Below are positions 36,137 through 48,500 of a stretch of 64,000 nucleotides of DNA, one piece after another. The stretch comes from Sesamum alatum. Lineage: Eukaryota > Streptophyta > Magnoliopsida > Lamiales > Pedaliaceae. The number at the start of each line of letters is the position of its first letter. The stretch's first letter is position 1. The translations under genes and the position numbers were made by a program. The stretch covers positions 34,651,141 to 34,715,140 of the forward strand of contig JACGWO010000006.1 in assembly GCA_034509735.1 (NCBI GenBank). The letters are read 5' to 3'. The notes under the pieces were generated by a model. The model was not told the origin of the DNA. It was given only the letters and a program-made list of their open reading frames with translations, and ran no database searches.

Positions 36137-37951
36137 AAATTAGGGTTCTTTGGATTTCTGATTTTTAGGGGCATTTTAGTGTTGAATTTTAGTTCTTCAT
36201 TCATTTTCTATATTTACTGTTACCATTGTTCTGATCACAAATGTTGGATTAATGGGAGTTCCATTTACTTTACACAGTCTTGATTTTTATGTCATGGGGT
36301 TGGATTGAGCTTGTGTTATCCTATATGCTTAATTTGTTTGCTTATTTGTTTAATCTTGTGAATTGAGATGCAAGCTGGAAGCTTGTTAATCACACTATGT
36401 GACTTAGTGTGAACTGCTGAAGTTGTTAAAAATCAGGATTATGGTAAACCTGGAATTCATGATGTTTTTACCTGTTATGCTTCGTTATGCTGTAGTTCTT
36501 CATATCATTTTGATATGCTTATAGTAATTCTGGGTTGATTGATCCACTTGATGAGTTACGGTACTTTCGATAGTGAAAATGCAAATAATAGCATTTTTAG
36601 ACTATCATGAGGTGATAATCCTTGGATTACTGGCTCCATCCAAATACCGTTGGACGAAAGCACCGCCGTTCCTCCTATAAGCTGCAGAATAACCGTTCTA
36701 GTTATGCATGGATATAGATATCTAGATAACATTTTTGTCATAGTATTCGAATATGTAATCTATCTGGCTCCCCTGTTCCCACTTGATGTATATATGTCTC
36801 TGCTCCTGATTCTTGTGAGGAGGTAAGTTATATATCTCAACTTGTCAGCTGTTACTGATCAGTGTGGTCGAAGATTCTGGAGAATTTTGTCCTCTAGGCT
36901 ACAGTGACGGAAACCACTGGTTAGCCAAGAGAATATGAACTCTGAGACAATGTAAAAGATGATGATAAGGAGTCAGCAAAGGCCTTGGGAGGTGAAGAAG
37001 AACAAGCCCGTTTGGGAGCATCGTCAGCATTGGTTCCACCATGTGGGAGAAATGACTGATGAATCTGGAGAACAGTTACTCTTAATTTCAAGTTAAACAC
37101 TAGACTGCGTGAAATAGCAGCATGAAAGAAAGTTGGAACAAAAGGTGATGACAGAAGCAGAGTGTTGGCTTGCTAGTCTTGTCAGAAAGCTTGAGGAGAA
37201 GCGAAGTTCACAGGTTTTACTTCAGTATGACTATGATTAATGCTGATTGCTATAGTGCAACAAACATGATTAGCCTTACTGTTAAGTATTTGGATGTTAT
37301 TTTTGCTTTCTTGCAGTTGGTTTTCTTTATTCCTAATTCCATGTTTCGAAATTTGTTCACTTGAGAATCTCCAAAGACTCGTCATAAGGTGTGGAGTCAA
37401 TAAAGCCAGCAGATCCAGAAACGCCCTCACGATGGGAAAAAATCTATCGTCTGGACCGTAGATGAAGGAATGCAAGTGCTCTTACTTGGTAAGCATTCTG
37501 CTTTCATCCAAAAAGTTTCTTGTCCAGAACTCCTTTCAAGGTAGATTTTGCAGATTTTTGGTGGAACATTTGAGAGCATGAACTTGCTGACTGGAGATCT
37601 CAAGAGGACTATTGGCATCAATCTTGGTCTTTACACATTAGAGTTATGCAGTACGTTTGTGAGCCAGGAATTATGAAAGACCTTAGCCAAGAATTTTACA
37701 TGAGCTGCACAATTATTTTCAAGAATCTCTGTTTTTCTGGAAAAACAATACAGTATTAACCTTGAACCTATATATATACATCTAGCAACAATAATTTTAT
37801 TAGAAAAAAATAATTCAAAGAATAGCATGCTTTTCTTAATCAATTCACAATTCAGGCACCATAGCCAAAAATGGTAAGCTCGCTAGAAAAAATTGCAGTC
37901 ATCATCTATACATTGGATTAACTCGACTTCCATCGCATCGTCTCCATTCAA
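36137..37951. other. Intergenic region with possible decayed coding fragments
   Basis: 3' flank of the PRA1 gene. Around 36940-37215 and 37440-37640 the plus strand has short protein-like stretches (for example AKALGGEEEQARLG, VMTEAECWLASLVRKLEEKRSSQ, FESMNLLTGDLKRTIGINL), broken by stops. The last follows a plausible acceptor (TTTTGCAG at about 37546-37553). I do not recognise the protein. They may be a pseudogene or a spliced gene I could not assemble. Confidence 0.3.
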
Positions 37952-40900
37952 TCAAGAACCAACGAGACCTTTGTAGCGAGCGTAAGAAATTATAAATACA
38001 AAAACCATTGCGCAAAGAGCCCCTGTGAAGATAACCACCTGCAGAAATCGAACAGATATTAATCGTAGATAGTGAATGACATCGATTACATGGTAAAAAA
38101 TGATTCTACAATGCTGACCCATTTAAACATGTATCCGTGATCATCGTTCCATGTATATGGAATGTTCATACCAAATATTCCGGCCACCAACGAGTAAATG
38201 GATAAACACACTGTTCCAGAGCTGAGAAAGAGCTCTAACTGCAGCCACAAAACAAGAGCAGAACGACATTCAGCCAGCAGAAGACGATTATCTAGCCCAA
38301 CGTGCATGGAAACGCACCTGAATCAGCTGGTTCCGGTGATTGTCAAGCTGAAATGTAACAGTTTAAGATGGTTTAGATTGCGTCTCATTCAAGGCGAAAA
38401 CTACGTATCAATCAAATGTCAAATGTCTCAATACTTCAGTTACCTGGATATTGATGTAGTCTTCTGTGTTATCGATATATTCCCGCAGCTGCAAATATTA
38501 AACCCCAGATGCCAGAATTTGAGGTGTTAAACAACATTTGGACAGGAAATGCTTTCAGTTATGACTAATATAATTTGCATACCGTGGTTAATCTGTTGAG
38601 TGTGCCATCAATTTGCATAAAGTAAGCCTGAAAAAGAATGGTCACCATTTAAAAACAACTTGTAAAACTCAGTCCTGATATGATCAGATTTGCACCTCAA
38701 GTAGCATTTCGAGTTCCTCAACATCGTTTTCTTCCCCACCACGAACTGTCGCCATACTTGCCCTACTAGCTCTGGATATCCTGGAGCCTATTGTAGGTGA
38801 CACAAGGGACCAATTAGCTGCGCCTGAGCTACTCAAAGGTGACGCAGCAGCTAACTTTCTAGATAAGTAAAGGTCCGCCATGTCATCATCGTCATCCAAA
38901 AGCTGTTCTAGCTCATCTCTTACCTGCATGAAGATATTGGACTAAAATAAGCCGTAACTAACAGAATGGTTCTCGTCTCTCTCTGTAAGATGAGTGACAG
39001 AAATCTATAGAGACATCGAGGTTATTTATGAAAATCTAACACAAGATTCTAGGATCTCTTCCAACTAATATCCAGATTCCAAAACCTCAGTCGGACACTT
39101 GACACTTGTATATTATAGTTTCGGTAGGGATGTAATAATCGAGTGGATGATAATGCAGTCATGAGGTGGTATATCCTTGAAGGACCAGATTGGACACAAA
39201 ATCGAGGAGGATTGGGTTTTAACAACTCTATCTGTCCCCAACATATGTTCTACTTTAGCAATTCCATGCGATGTTTGGAGTGAGGGGAAACCAGGACCAG
39301 CTCGGAATTTTCCACCGAGTAAGTCTAGATCATCATCTTCCATTTTTAAGTACCGGACATATCTATAAACTAAATGTCTTGCATTAGCATCAAGAAATTT
39401 ATGTTGGCTAGGGAAGTTTTTTCAATACTAGTTACAAAGTTCAGCAGGCTTAGACTTCATTAGTGAACAGAGCAGAGAAACATGACACAAGTCTATATTT
39501 GTTTCAGATGATAAACTCTCACTAAATCACATACATCAGTTATATCTGTGTTAAAAGCAGTGAACTGTAGGAAGGTAACCGTATAAGGCGTCATTGCAGG
39601 TGGCCCTCAAAGCAAATACAGAAGAAGAAAAATGGAGCTTTACTGTGATAAATGTAATTTGCATACTCAATTAAAAGGGATTTCTACCTTTTGTACACGA
39701 GCAGTCAAACGTGTCATTTGACTCTTTAACTTACGCACTCTATCTAAATTACGGCTACTAATCTGCAAAGAATTACATAATTAGACAACATATAATACTC
39801 GAACTTCATAATATTTCACTGGAATACATGGAGAATGAAATGGGAAAAAGGGATTGTGGTCCAACCAAATGAGGTACATAAAGATCTATACTAGGGTCCA
39901 AGAAGAATAAAAGTAAAAATACTATCAAAAACCAAATTACAAAGATTACATACAGTTCATAGGAAAAAAGATCTTGACTTCAGACAAAAACCAGAATGTA
40001 GCTCTGAGAGATCTATGTAGCTACACTACATTAAATGCAGTTGAACAAATACGGTATGCAAGGAGAAAAGCGCCTGTATGATCAGGTTTCTCACTAACCC
40101 AGCATACCGAACAAATTTGGAGGTTACTTGCACTTCGGAGATGCAGGAACAAAGTAGCAAAATTGCATGAATGGGAAAGGAATTATGAACTTTTTGGGTC
40201 AGATTACAAATTGTATATTTTAGCTTTTCTAATTAAAGTTTCATATTCCATGCCAAAAAGAATAAAAAATAAATAGAACTGTACCTTCGATGTAAGCATA
40301 TCTAGAGCTGGGTAAACAGCAGTTTCCAGTTCTATTGTGCGGGCAGCCAGGTAACTACAAATGGCTTCCAAGGCTACCTCGAGGGCTCGGAACTCAAACG
40401 GAGAATCTGAATTGTTCCATATAGATCATTATATAAACTGAACTGCTAGTTTTAAGAAGCTTGAAAGTCGTAAACATCCAGTAAGATTGGAAGAGAAAAA
40501 AGATAGGACCCTCCCCTGTCATCAGAATCACAAAGAGCAATATACTATTTCAGAGAAGGAAAGAAAAAAAATACCATCTTCATCAGCAGTTTCCACATCA
40601 TTGTGCACTGCCAAATTGCCATCTCCATTGTCTTCTCGATTCACATTCACTGATTTAAGTCGCCTTCTAAGGTCCTCCACTATAGGAACAACATTATCAT
40701 CCGATGGATCGCGGAGCAACACCTAACCAATAGCAAAGTCAAAAGCAAAGCCTGCAACTGAAGCACCACTCCAAGTCCAGTATCATTCCAGATCTATCAG
40801 ATAATTTATCACTACCAAATCTTAGTTTTACTGTCAATTTGACCTTTCATGATTCAAGAAGCTTGAACAACAAATATCAACAGTAAACAAAAACATCAAC

Positions 40901-41902
40901 TTAGGTGAATCATCCCAGTAGCAACAACGTTCAAAGTGAGAATGCAACAGGAGCACAAAATTAACAGGTCAACTTGCAAAAGGTTCATGTCAATAAATAT
41001 TAAAGGTAAGCAGTACTATATAAGTGCGACGACAAAGTCAGTTTCATCTTATTTGGACAAATAATATGAGGGCATCGTCTGAATGTCAGCTGTAAGGACC
41101 AAAGCCAAACTCATTTTGACTAGGATTTGGAAAATATATGGACAACCTAAATCAAACCAAATTTCACCAACTCCATTTGACAATACTAAATCTTTAAAAA
41201 TCTTGGCTTTAATGTACAAAAATACATAAATGTACAAACTCACCTCATCAGCTGTAATAATGGCCTTGATATGCTGCATGAACACAAAAGAAAACAGTTA
41301 AGTACATACATTAACACCTTCAAATCATATTTACTGACTTCGACTAATTCCCAGGAGCACAAACAAAGAAAAACATTAAAAGATTATTCAGTTCAAATTC
41401 CAGAACAATATTTTAAAAATTCATCAGTTACTTGTCTATAAACAGGCAGAGGGGAAGCCCTCAACCTTAAAACTTTTGAAGAAACAAAGCCTGAAAAGAA
41501 AAAAGGGCCTTAACTTACTCTTTCCAAGAACCCATTACTAGATTATTGATGGCACTAACATAGTTGGAAAAAACCAAAAAGAAGTAAAGAATAAGAAAAC
41601 TGAAGTCCAAAATACACAAATTTCTTAAAATTCAAAATGCTTACTTCTAAATTGAGAACAATGGCTCTCTCACGTCCGAGAATAGTTGAGGGGTAAGACA
41701 AGAGAGGGTCGAGGATGCGGAGATCACGGGCGTGAATTTGCACCCGGTGCATGATCGCGTATTTATCAACATCCAATACAATTTCTTGACCCGAAGAATC
41801 CATTAAAATCCAGCTTCTTGACCCAGCCCCCTTTTTCTTGAAGCCGGCGACGGCGTTGGGAGCATCCGCCGGCACCACATGGCCACCTTCTCGACCCGTC
41901 AT
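37952..41902 (-). CDS. Magnesium transporter, MRS2/CorA type
   Basis: Eleven exons: 41902-41645, 41273-41244, 40722-40575, 40406-40285, 39762-39688, 38923-38696, 38627-38583, 38488-38444, 38347-38318, 38238-38119 and 38038-37952. All are GT-AG and in frame, giving 395 residues, normal for plant MRS2. The N-terminal domain has [41 protein letters not shown] and [10 protein letters not shown] coiled-coil region follows ([27 protein letters not shown]). The end has [20 protein letters not shown], the first membrane helix, then the invariant GMN motif at residues 350-352 and a second helix ([22 protein letters not shown]). GMN is the selectivity motif of CorA/MRS2 channels; plant members sit in plasma, vacuolar, plastid or mitochondrial membranes. 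The subtype is probably MRS2-I/MRS2-3-like. Confidence 0.93.
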
Positions 41903-42156
41903 TCTCAAATACCAATAGCTGCGGAAAAGAAGAAGGCAAATTCGTTCATGTTCTGATTAGATTAATGGGTGTGCATGGGTATGTGGAGAAGATCACAAAA
42001 TCCTAGATAGAGAAAGTGCGGGTATATAGAGATATATAGTTGTTTTGGTGTATGTAATCTCTCTGGGGAAGAAGTCTTGTTTGGAGAATTCTCTGTTTTC
42101 CCGATCAAGTATGAATTATACGTAATCTGTGTGGGGCCTTAAAAAAAAAAAGAAAA

Positions 42157-43473
42157 AGGGTAAATTCCATAACACCCCATGTGTTATGATAAAATTGCAC
42201 GAAATTCCCCGTGTTATTTTTATAAGCGAAAAAGAAAAAATCCCCCGTGTTATGAAAAGGCAACAAAATACCCCATCTTCGTTAGAAATTCACAGAGAGT
42301 GCACCCCACACGCCTAAAGTGCGAGTGGATTTATTTTTTAACACACTTTTGACATTATTTTATATTTCAAAAAATCTATGATATATATAAGAAAAAATTA
42401 ATATTTTAGTTTAAATATATTTTAATTAATTATATATTATTGATTACTTTACTTTATTAATTAGTTTTAATATATTTTAATTAATTGGATTTATTTTAAA
42501 ATAATTAACTAAATATAAAATACCTAAATTGTATATAAATTTTTTAAAAGCTAAAATTTTAAATTAACGAATCACAATACAAAAATAGTAAACTAAAATT
42601 CACTTTTTAAATAAAAAAAATTATATGAATATAAGTAAAATTCATTTATAATAATTATATGTTATTAACTAAATTAAATATATATTTGATAAATTATATT
42701 TATTAGATATACAAATCAAACTACCAAAAAACTATATCAAAAATTTTAAGTTATATTATTTACTGTAAAATATTATAAAAACTACTACCTTTTAATTTTT
42801 ATATTTTTAAAATTATAAGTAAAAATGATTAATTTTTTAACAAATTAAAATAAAATGTGTCTTCTTCTCCGGTCGTCACCTCGCCGTCAGCCCATCGCCG
42901 CCCCATGGTATCGTCGGGCCTGGGCGACGGAGGTCGCCCTTCTTTACGAGCGACTGTTGTCGACCAAGTCGAGCGACTGCGCCCCAGATCGCCCCGTCGC
43001 CTCTGTTGGGCGGTTGATCGCGTCGCCCCTGTTGGGGTGGCGACGGTAGCCCAGGGGCACGGTCGCCCAGATCCAGGGCGACCGTCACCCAGACCGAGCT
43101 GGGGTGGCGGAACGGGGACGGGCGACCTCGCCGTCGCCGCTGTTAATATATATATATTTGTATATATACACAAATATGTATTGTGGATATATATAATTAT
43201 ATATTCTTAAAAAATTATATATAAATAAAAAATATATTTTAATTTATGTAAGATCTGAACCGTTGATGTTTTAAAACTTAAAAATCTATCGCTGTTATAA
43301 GAAGGGTATAACGGGCAATTCAACATAAATTTTAACAACATTAAGCTTATTTAACGGAAGGGGAAAGTATGCAACATTTTTAAAAACACAGGAATTTTTT
43401 TGCTTATTTTTTAACACAGGGGGATTTTTTGCAAAAAATTTAAAACACAGGGGGATTTTATGCAATTTATCCT
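42157..43473. mobile_element. TIR element with GC-rich island, copy 1
   Basis: The left end AGGGTAAATTCCATAACACCCC and the complement of the right end AGGATAAATTGCATAAAATCCCCC are related terminal inverted repeats; CCC(C)TGTGTTTT phrases repeat inside both arms. Most of the interior is extremely AT-rich, but 42860-43140 is a GC-rich island full of GGCGAC/GTCGCC steps. Near the right arm it shares the phrase AAGGGTATAACGGGCAATTC with the neighbouring copy. No transposase is seen. Ends are uncertain by a few bases because the flanks are A/T runs. Confidence 0.65.
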
Positions 43474-43482
43474 TTTTTTTTT

Positions 43483-44460
43483 AGGGTAAATTGAATAACA
43501 CCCCCTGTGTTTTGGTGAAATAGCACGAAATCCCGCTGTGTTAAATTTATAAGCAAAACAACCCCTGTATTTTATATTATATAGCAAGAAACCCCATCTC
43601 CATTAGAAACTAATGGAGAGTATATTACACGCGCGTATTGTGAAAATGAGTTTTGTTTTTGGCATTTTTTGAGGTTATTTTAAGTGAATAAATGTCTATT
43701 GTGCTCCTTTCAATTTGGATCTTTTTTTAATATTATATATTTAATTAATTTTAAGTTATTATTTAATCAAACATATTTAGTAAATTATATTTATTTATAA
43801 TATATTTATTTAAATATAAAAATACATAAAAAGTATATAAATTTTTTAAATTTAAATTCTAAATTGAAAAAAAAAAGATAAAAATTAATATACTAAAACA
43901 ATATAATATATATATATATAAATTAATATACTAAAATTCCGCCGCCCCGCCGTCGGCCACCACTGATGTAGCCTGGGAGCCGCTTGCCGTAGCCCAGAAT
44001 GGGGCCGACTTCGCATCGCCCCCTTCTGAAAGGGCGACCGCTGTCGCCCCCATCTACGGGGCGACGGCGGAATCGCGAGGCGACGTTGCGTCGCCCCCTT
44101 TGCGCTAGGTGATGGCGAAATCGCGAGGCGACGGTGTTGCTGCCCACAGAGGCGGCGGCGGCCGCCTCTGTTATTACATATATAATAATATATATATGTA
44201 TATATATAAATAAATAATATATTTTTAAATTACTTGAGATCTGAGTCGTTCATTTTTGAGTGATTGAAGATCAATGGCTATGGTAAGAAGGGTATAACGG
44301 GCAATTCGATCAAAATTTTAACACCGTTAGTGACAACTAACGGAAGGGGAAAGTGTGCATTATTTTGCAAAACACGGGGGATTTTTTGCCTATTTTTTTA
44401 ACACTAGGGAGTTTTTGGCTAAATTATTAAAACATAGGGGGGTTTTATGCAATTTATCCT
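43483..44460. mobile_element. TIR element with GC-rich island, copy 2
   Basis: Starts AGGGTAAATTGAATAACACC and ends GGTTTTATGCAATTTATCCT, the same termini as the copy directly to its left. It also has a GC-rich island (43935-44170) in an AT-rich body, with repeated GCGAGGCGACG steps. No transposase. The two elements lie about 10 bases apart in the same orientation. Confidence 0.65.
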
Positions 44461-45586
44461 TTCTTTTAAGTACAACCAACTCCGGTAGGACCCTCTCATT
44501 TTTTGATGAGATTGATGTCAATTCAAGCAATTGTGATAAATAAAAACGGCATTTACCTCCCTCAATTTTTAAAAAAAAATGAGCAATACACCTGCATGCG
44601 AGTGGTGTAACATACACGTCATTTTTGTTTTAATTTTTTCATGTATTTATTTTACAACTATCGAATCTTATCTAACACAAATTAATAATTCATATTATAT
44701 TCATAATAATCCACGATTTATATATATACATATATATTCAATTAGAGCAGAAAACTTAAAAGAGAAGCTCCAAAGAGTCTGGTAGCTAAAACCGGGATAC
44801 TATATGGAGCTAAATAGAGCTAGAGACGCAAACAATAAGTGAGCGACCTCTTAGTCGGAGGGCAGGAACGCAATTAGCAATACAATTAGTTAGCAAAGGG
44901 AGGGATGTGCTCTACTCGACTCCTAGCCATCTACCCGTAAACCTAAAAAGCATGCGAGTAGATAGCATAACCAAAGAGAAACGCACGAGAGAGTGATCCT
45001 CAGATAAGGGGCACGAACCAGAGAGCTAAGCTCTTACAATCTTTTGGTTGCTAGCTGAGGCCTAACAGTCTTGTAGCTACTGAGGGTTTATGGTAGCTAA
45101 AGAAATAGTTTATTTAAGTATGTTCTAAAAATAAAATGTTCATCTAATATTGAAGATAGACTAACTACACTGTCTTGTGTAGTTAAATTTATATATGTAC
45201 ATATGTAATTATATTATATGTTTATGTATACACATCTACCCCTAAATATTCTTCAATTATTAAAGAAGAGAGATACTCCACTTTATGAATATCTTGGGAT
45301 CCAAATCTATCAAAGTGAGCATTAGAGTGGGTGCAATAATGTAGTTGTAAATAATAGCATTTAGCTATTGAAACAGCCAACAATGGTGAAAATGAAATGA
45401 AACAAAAATCCTCACATGATAATACAAACTATATCTATGAATTGAAGCCCTCTTCTTCTCGACTCAATGCCCTCTCTATACACCCAAAAATTGAGAATAC
45501 AATGATACAACAACCCTCCGCCTCCAATATTACATACACCACCACCACCACCACCAACCTTCTCTACAAGATTTCCTTCCACTCCA
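44461..45586. other. Intergenic region, possible TE relic
   Basis: 44750-45110 is less AT-rich than its flanks and carries repeated AGAGCTA/GAGCTAA words, but has no ORF or termini I can define. The rest is AT-rich. The right end is the 3' flank of the SEC23 gene and has a short ACC repeat at 45538-45556. Confidence 0.3.
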
Positions 45587-48500
45587 CTAACCCTGCACAG
45601 CCAGAGCTTGCAAGTGCTCGATGAATACTTGCAAGCTCACGTCGTCGGTGAATATAATCTCCGAACCTTCTGTATGTGTTGAATTCTGAGTAACGGATGG
45701 ATTTAACTTGGCAAGAAGAAACCTTGCTTGGCTGCTATGCTGGTCGCACTTCACAAGTTTTGGCACCGGAACCCTTTCAGCCACCAGTTGTTCGGCATCA
45801 AGCTCTGGAGCTTCCAAGAGTTTCTTGAAACTTTCATGGCTGGGGTCCTTGTCATACCCAAGCTTTCTCCACTGTGCAATCTTAGAACCATAGTGAATGA
45901 CGACATAGAAAAAGGAATCGAAAAGCAAAATCACATCCGGGGAGATCGAGCATACGTCCAAAACTACTGGAACAGGTGGCCCGTCAAATGAATACTGGAA
46001 AAGGGTAGGCTGGACCATGATAAGAGAATTCACCACCCCTTCACGGTTTAACATCAGACGGAAAAAGGCCGTCTCATCCGGAGTGCTGTTGAAGACATCC
46101 ATAAACTGGGATCTTCTCAAGTAATACATAAATTGTGGATACAAGGAAAAGTTGGTTGAAAGGCGGAAGCTAGACGGATCTTCCTGTGCATAATCCCCAA
46201 ATTTAGATGCAAACTGTATCAATGTCTTATCGAGCCATCTGATAACATCTTCTGCCAAAGTTCTCTCAGCCTTGTGGATGGCAAGTCGGGCCATAACTGA
46301 AGCTGCTGCTTCCTGATCAAAACCGGAAGCAATTTCTGGTGAATGTTTCCCCACCCACCTTCTTGCGGCAGTGGTCACCCTCTTCCGAAGTCCCATGTTA
46401 CTACATCTGTATTTAGTTATGAACTGTATGAAAAATGCAGAGCTAGGTTGAGCTTTCTGTTCGTGCCCAATTTCAAAGAAGAAAGCAATGCATGTTTTGC
46501 TGGTAAGAGTACCCAATTTCCACACATGGGTGCCACCTTCACCAATCACCTTGTCACTCACTGAATCATTCTTCTTCTGGAGAGAAACACAAGGGCCAAG
46601 AGCTCCACAAACTTTTACGTCTCTGGTGGTAACTACCTCTATGCTTGCATCAAAAAACATCTTTAAGTTTCCATCATCATCACGGTCAAACATGTGACGC
46701 AAGCACTTTCTAAATTGCTCAGATTCGAATGACTCCCCTAACATCATGAAACCGCCTGAACTTTCAACTGGGAATTTTAATTCAGCTGCGCCAACCTGGT
46801 CCAGAGAGCAGGCGAACAGATCAAGAATGATGGATGAATCGGATAATCTGTGAGATATTTGCTTGTAAAATTCGCTAGATGTTTTATAGTAGGAAGCATA
46901 ACCATTATGGAGGTCACGATGAGTTCTAATGGAATAGCTAAGATCCGAGTTAACAATCATCCCTGGCCCAATAGTTGCAGGTCCTGATGTGAAGACCATC
47001 ACACGGGAACCAGTATTTATCAAGCATCCTTCTAAAAGCCCAACGGCTACTGATATCGCGACCCCTGTAGACCGTAGAGGTCGATGTCCTGGCTTGACTA
47101 AAGGTGACGAGTGGATATCTTCAATTGCTGTCATGATGTTGAACTCACATTCAGACACTGGAAATAGAAAGCCTTGTTTTTGTACTGCTGATGCCTTCCC
47201 AAGAGACTGCTTCATTTGACAGAGACCCAAAAGCTCCTTGACCTGACAATAAGTAGTTATGCATTTGATTAGAATAAACAGATAGAATGTGTGAATAGAA
47301 AAGGTAACTAGAGCAAGTCAAAAGAATTTAAGCTTATTTTAAGTTTCTTAAGGTGACATTTGATTAATTCTAATACCATGTATTCCTACATGGCTTTTGA
47401 CAATAACAAATACTAAAAGTAACACTTAAGCTATATAAAAGTTCTAACAACCCCCACCCCCACCAGGCACCACCCAAAAAAGAAAAAAGGGATTTGCTGC
47501 TAGAATTCTCCAGCACTCACAAGGGAGCAGCAAGGGGGCAGGTGCTAGGACGACTTTATTTCTCACCCAGCCCTGAAACCAGGCACAGAACAGAAGTACA
47601 CCCACGTTTGGTTACCTCTCACATCCCTGAAAGGCCACACTTAATCAAACTCCACCCCACCCCTGACAACACAGTCCCAACTATAACAAACAAATTAAAT
47701 AGAGAAATGTCCTCAGCTGAACCCACTGAAGACCCATTCTGAAGTAATAGACCACCTTTATAGCTCAACCAGATTAGAATAACTTATTATATCACACATA
47801 CAGCATCCATTAGGCAAATTACCAAAAACTGCTACATCAATTAGAACATAAATAGTTGCAATCCATATCAACCTCCTGAACGGCCAAAGTATTGTCATGA
47901 GCCTTTGTGCTCACTAATCCAACTCTAGAAGAACACCATGCAACTTGAAATTAACACCTTAGAGTCTGCCATAAAAAGTTACTGACACAGTCAATAGTCA
48001 CTGTAATCCAGTTTCGTTTGGCAGGATAAGCACTGATGGTGAAGTAGCACAGCTAAGATGGCAACTAAAGGCAGTATAAGTCCAAATATCAAGAAAATGT
48101 CCTAATAGTGTATGATAACTAAGGCAGTGGCTGGTGGTTCACATTCAATAACAGCAAAATGTACTATGTTAACTCTAATATTTTCAAAGGTTCAGCATAC
48201 AGAAAATTTTGCTCCAAACGTATAAATGCATCTGGAAAAGTGCATGTAGATAAGCTTTAGACGGCCATATGAAGAAGGTACTTGTGCTACACTGGTTGAG
48301 TTTCTGGACTAGAGCTGTTCTTCCATCAAGCAAAGGCTTAAGACAAGGGGCAACAGGTGAGAATTTGGAAATGGCTGAAACCTGCATGAGGTATTGCCAA
48401 ATTTGGAGTTGGTACTGTGTCCAATCTGATAGTGGACGCAAAGAGTTTGGCAAGCAAGAAATATGACGAAATTGTTGAATGGACTTGGAGTGTACTTTTT

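Noticed and set aside
42829..43210. Overlapping ORFs on both strands, 114-117 codons
   Set aside because: Open only because the GC-rich island of the TIR element lacks stop codons. The products are low-complexity Arg/Pro/Gly and differ entirely by frame.
48184..48453. 89-codon minus-strand ORF and overlapping plus ORFs
   Set aside because: Inside the SEC23 intron; composition is that of random sequence and no protein family is recognised.
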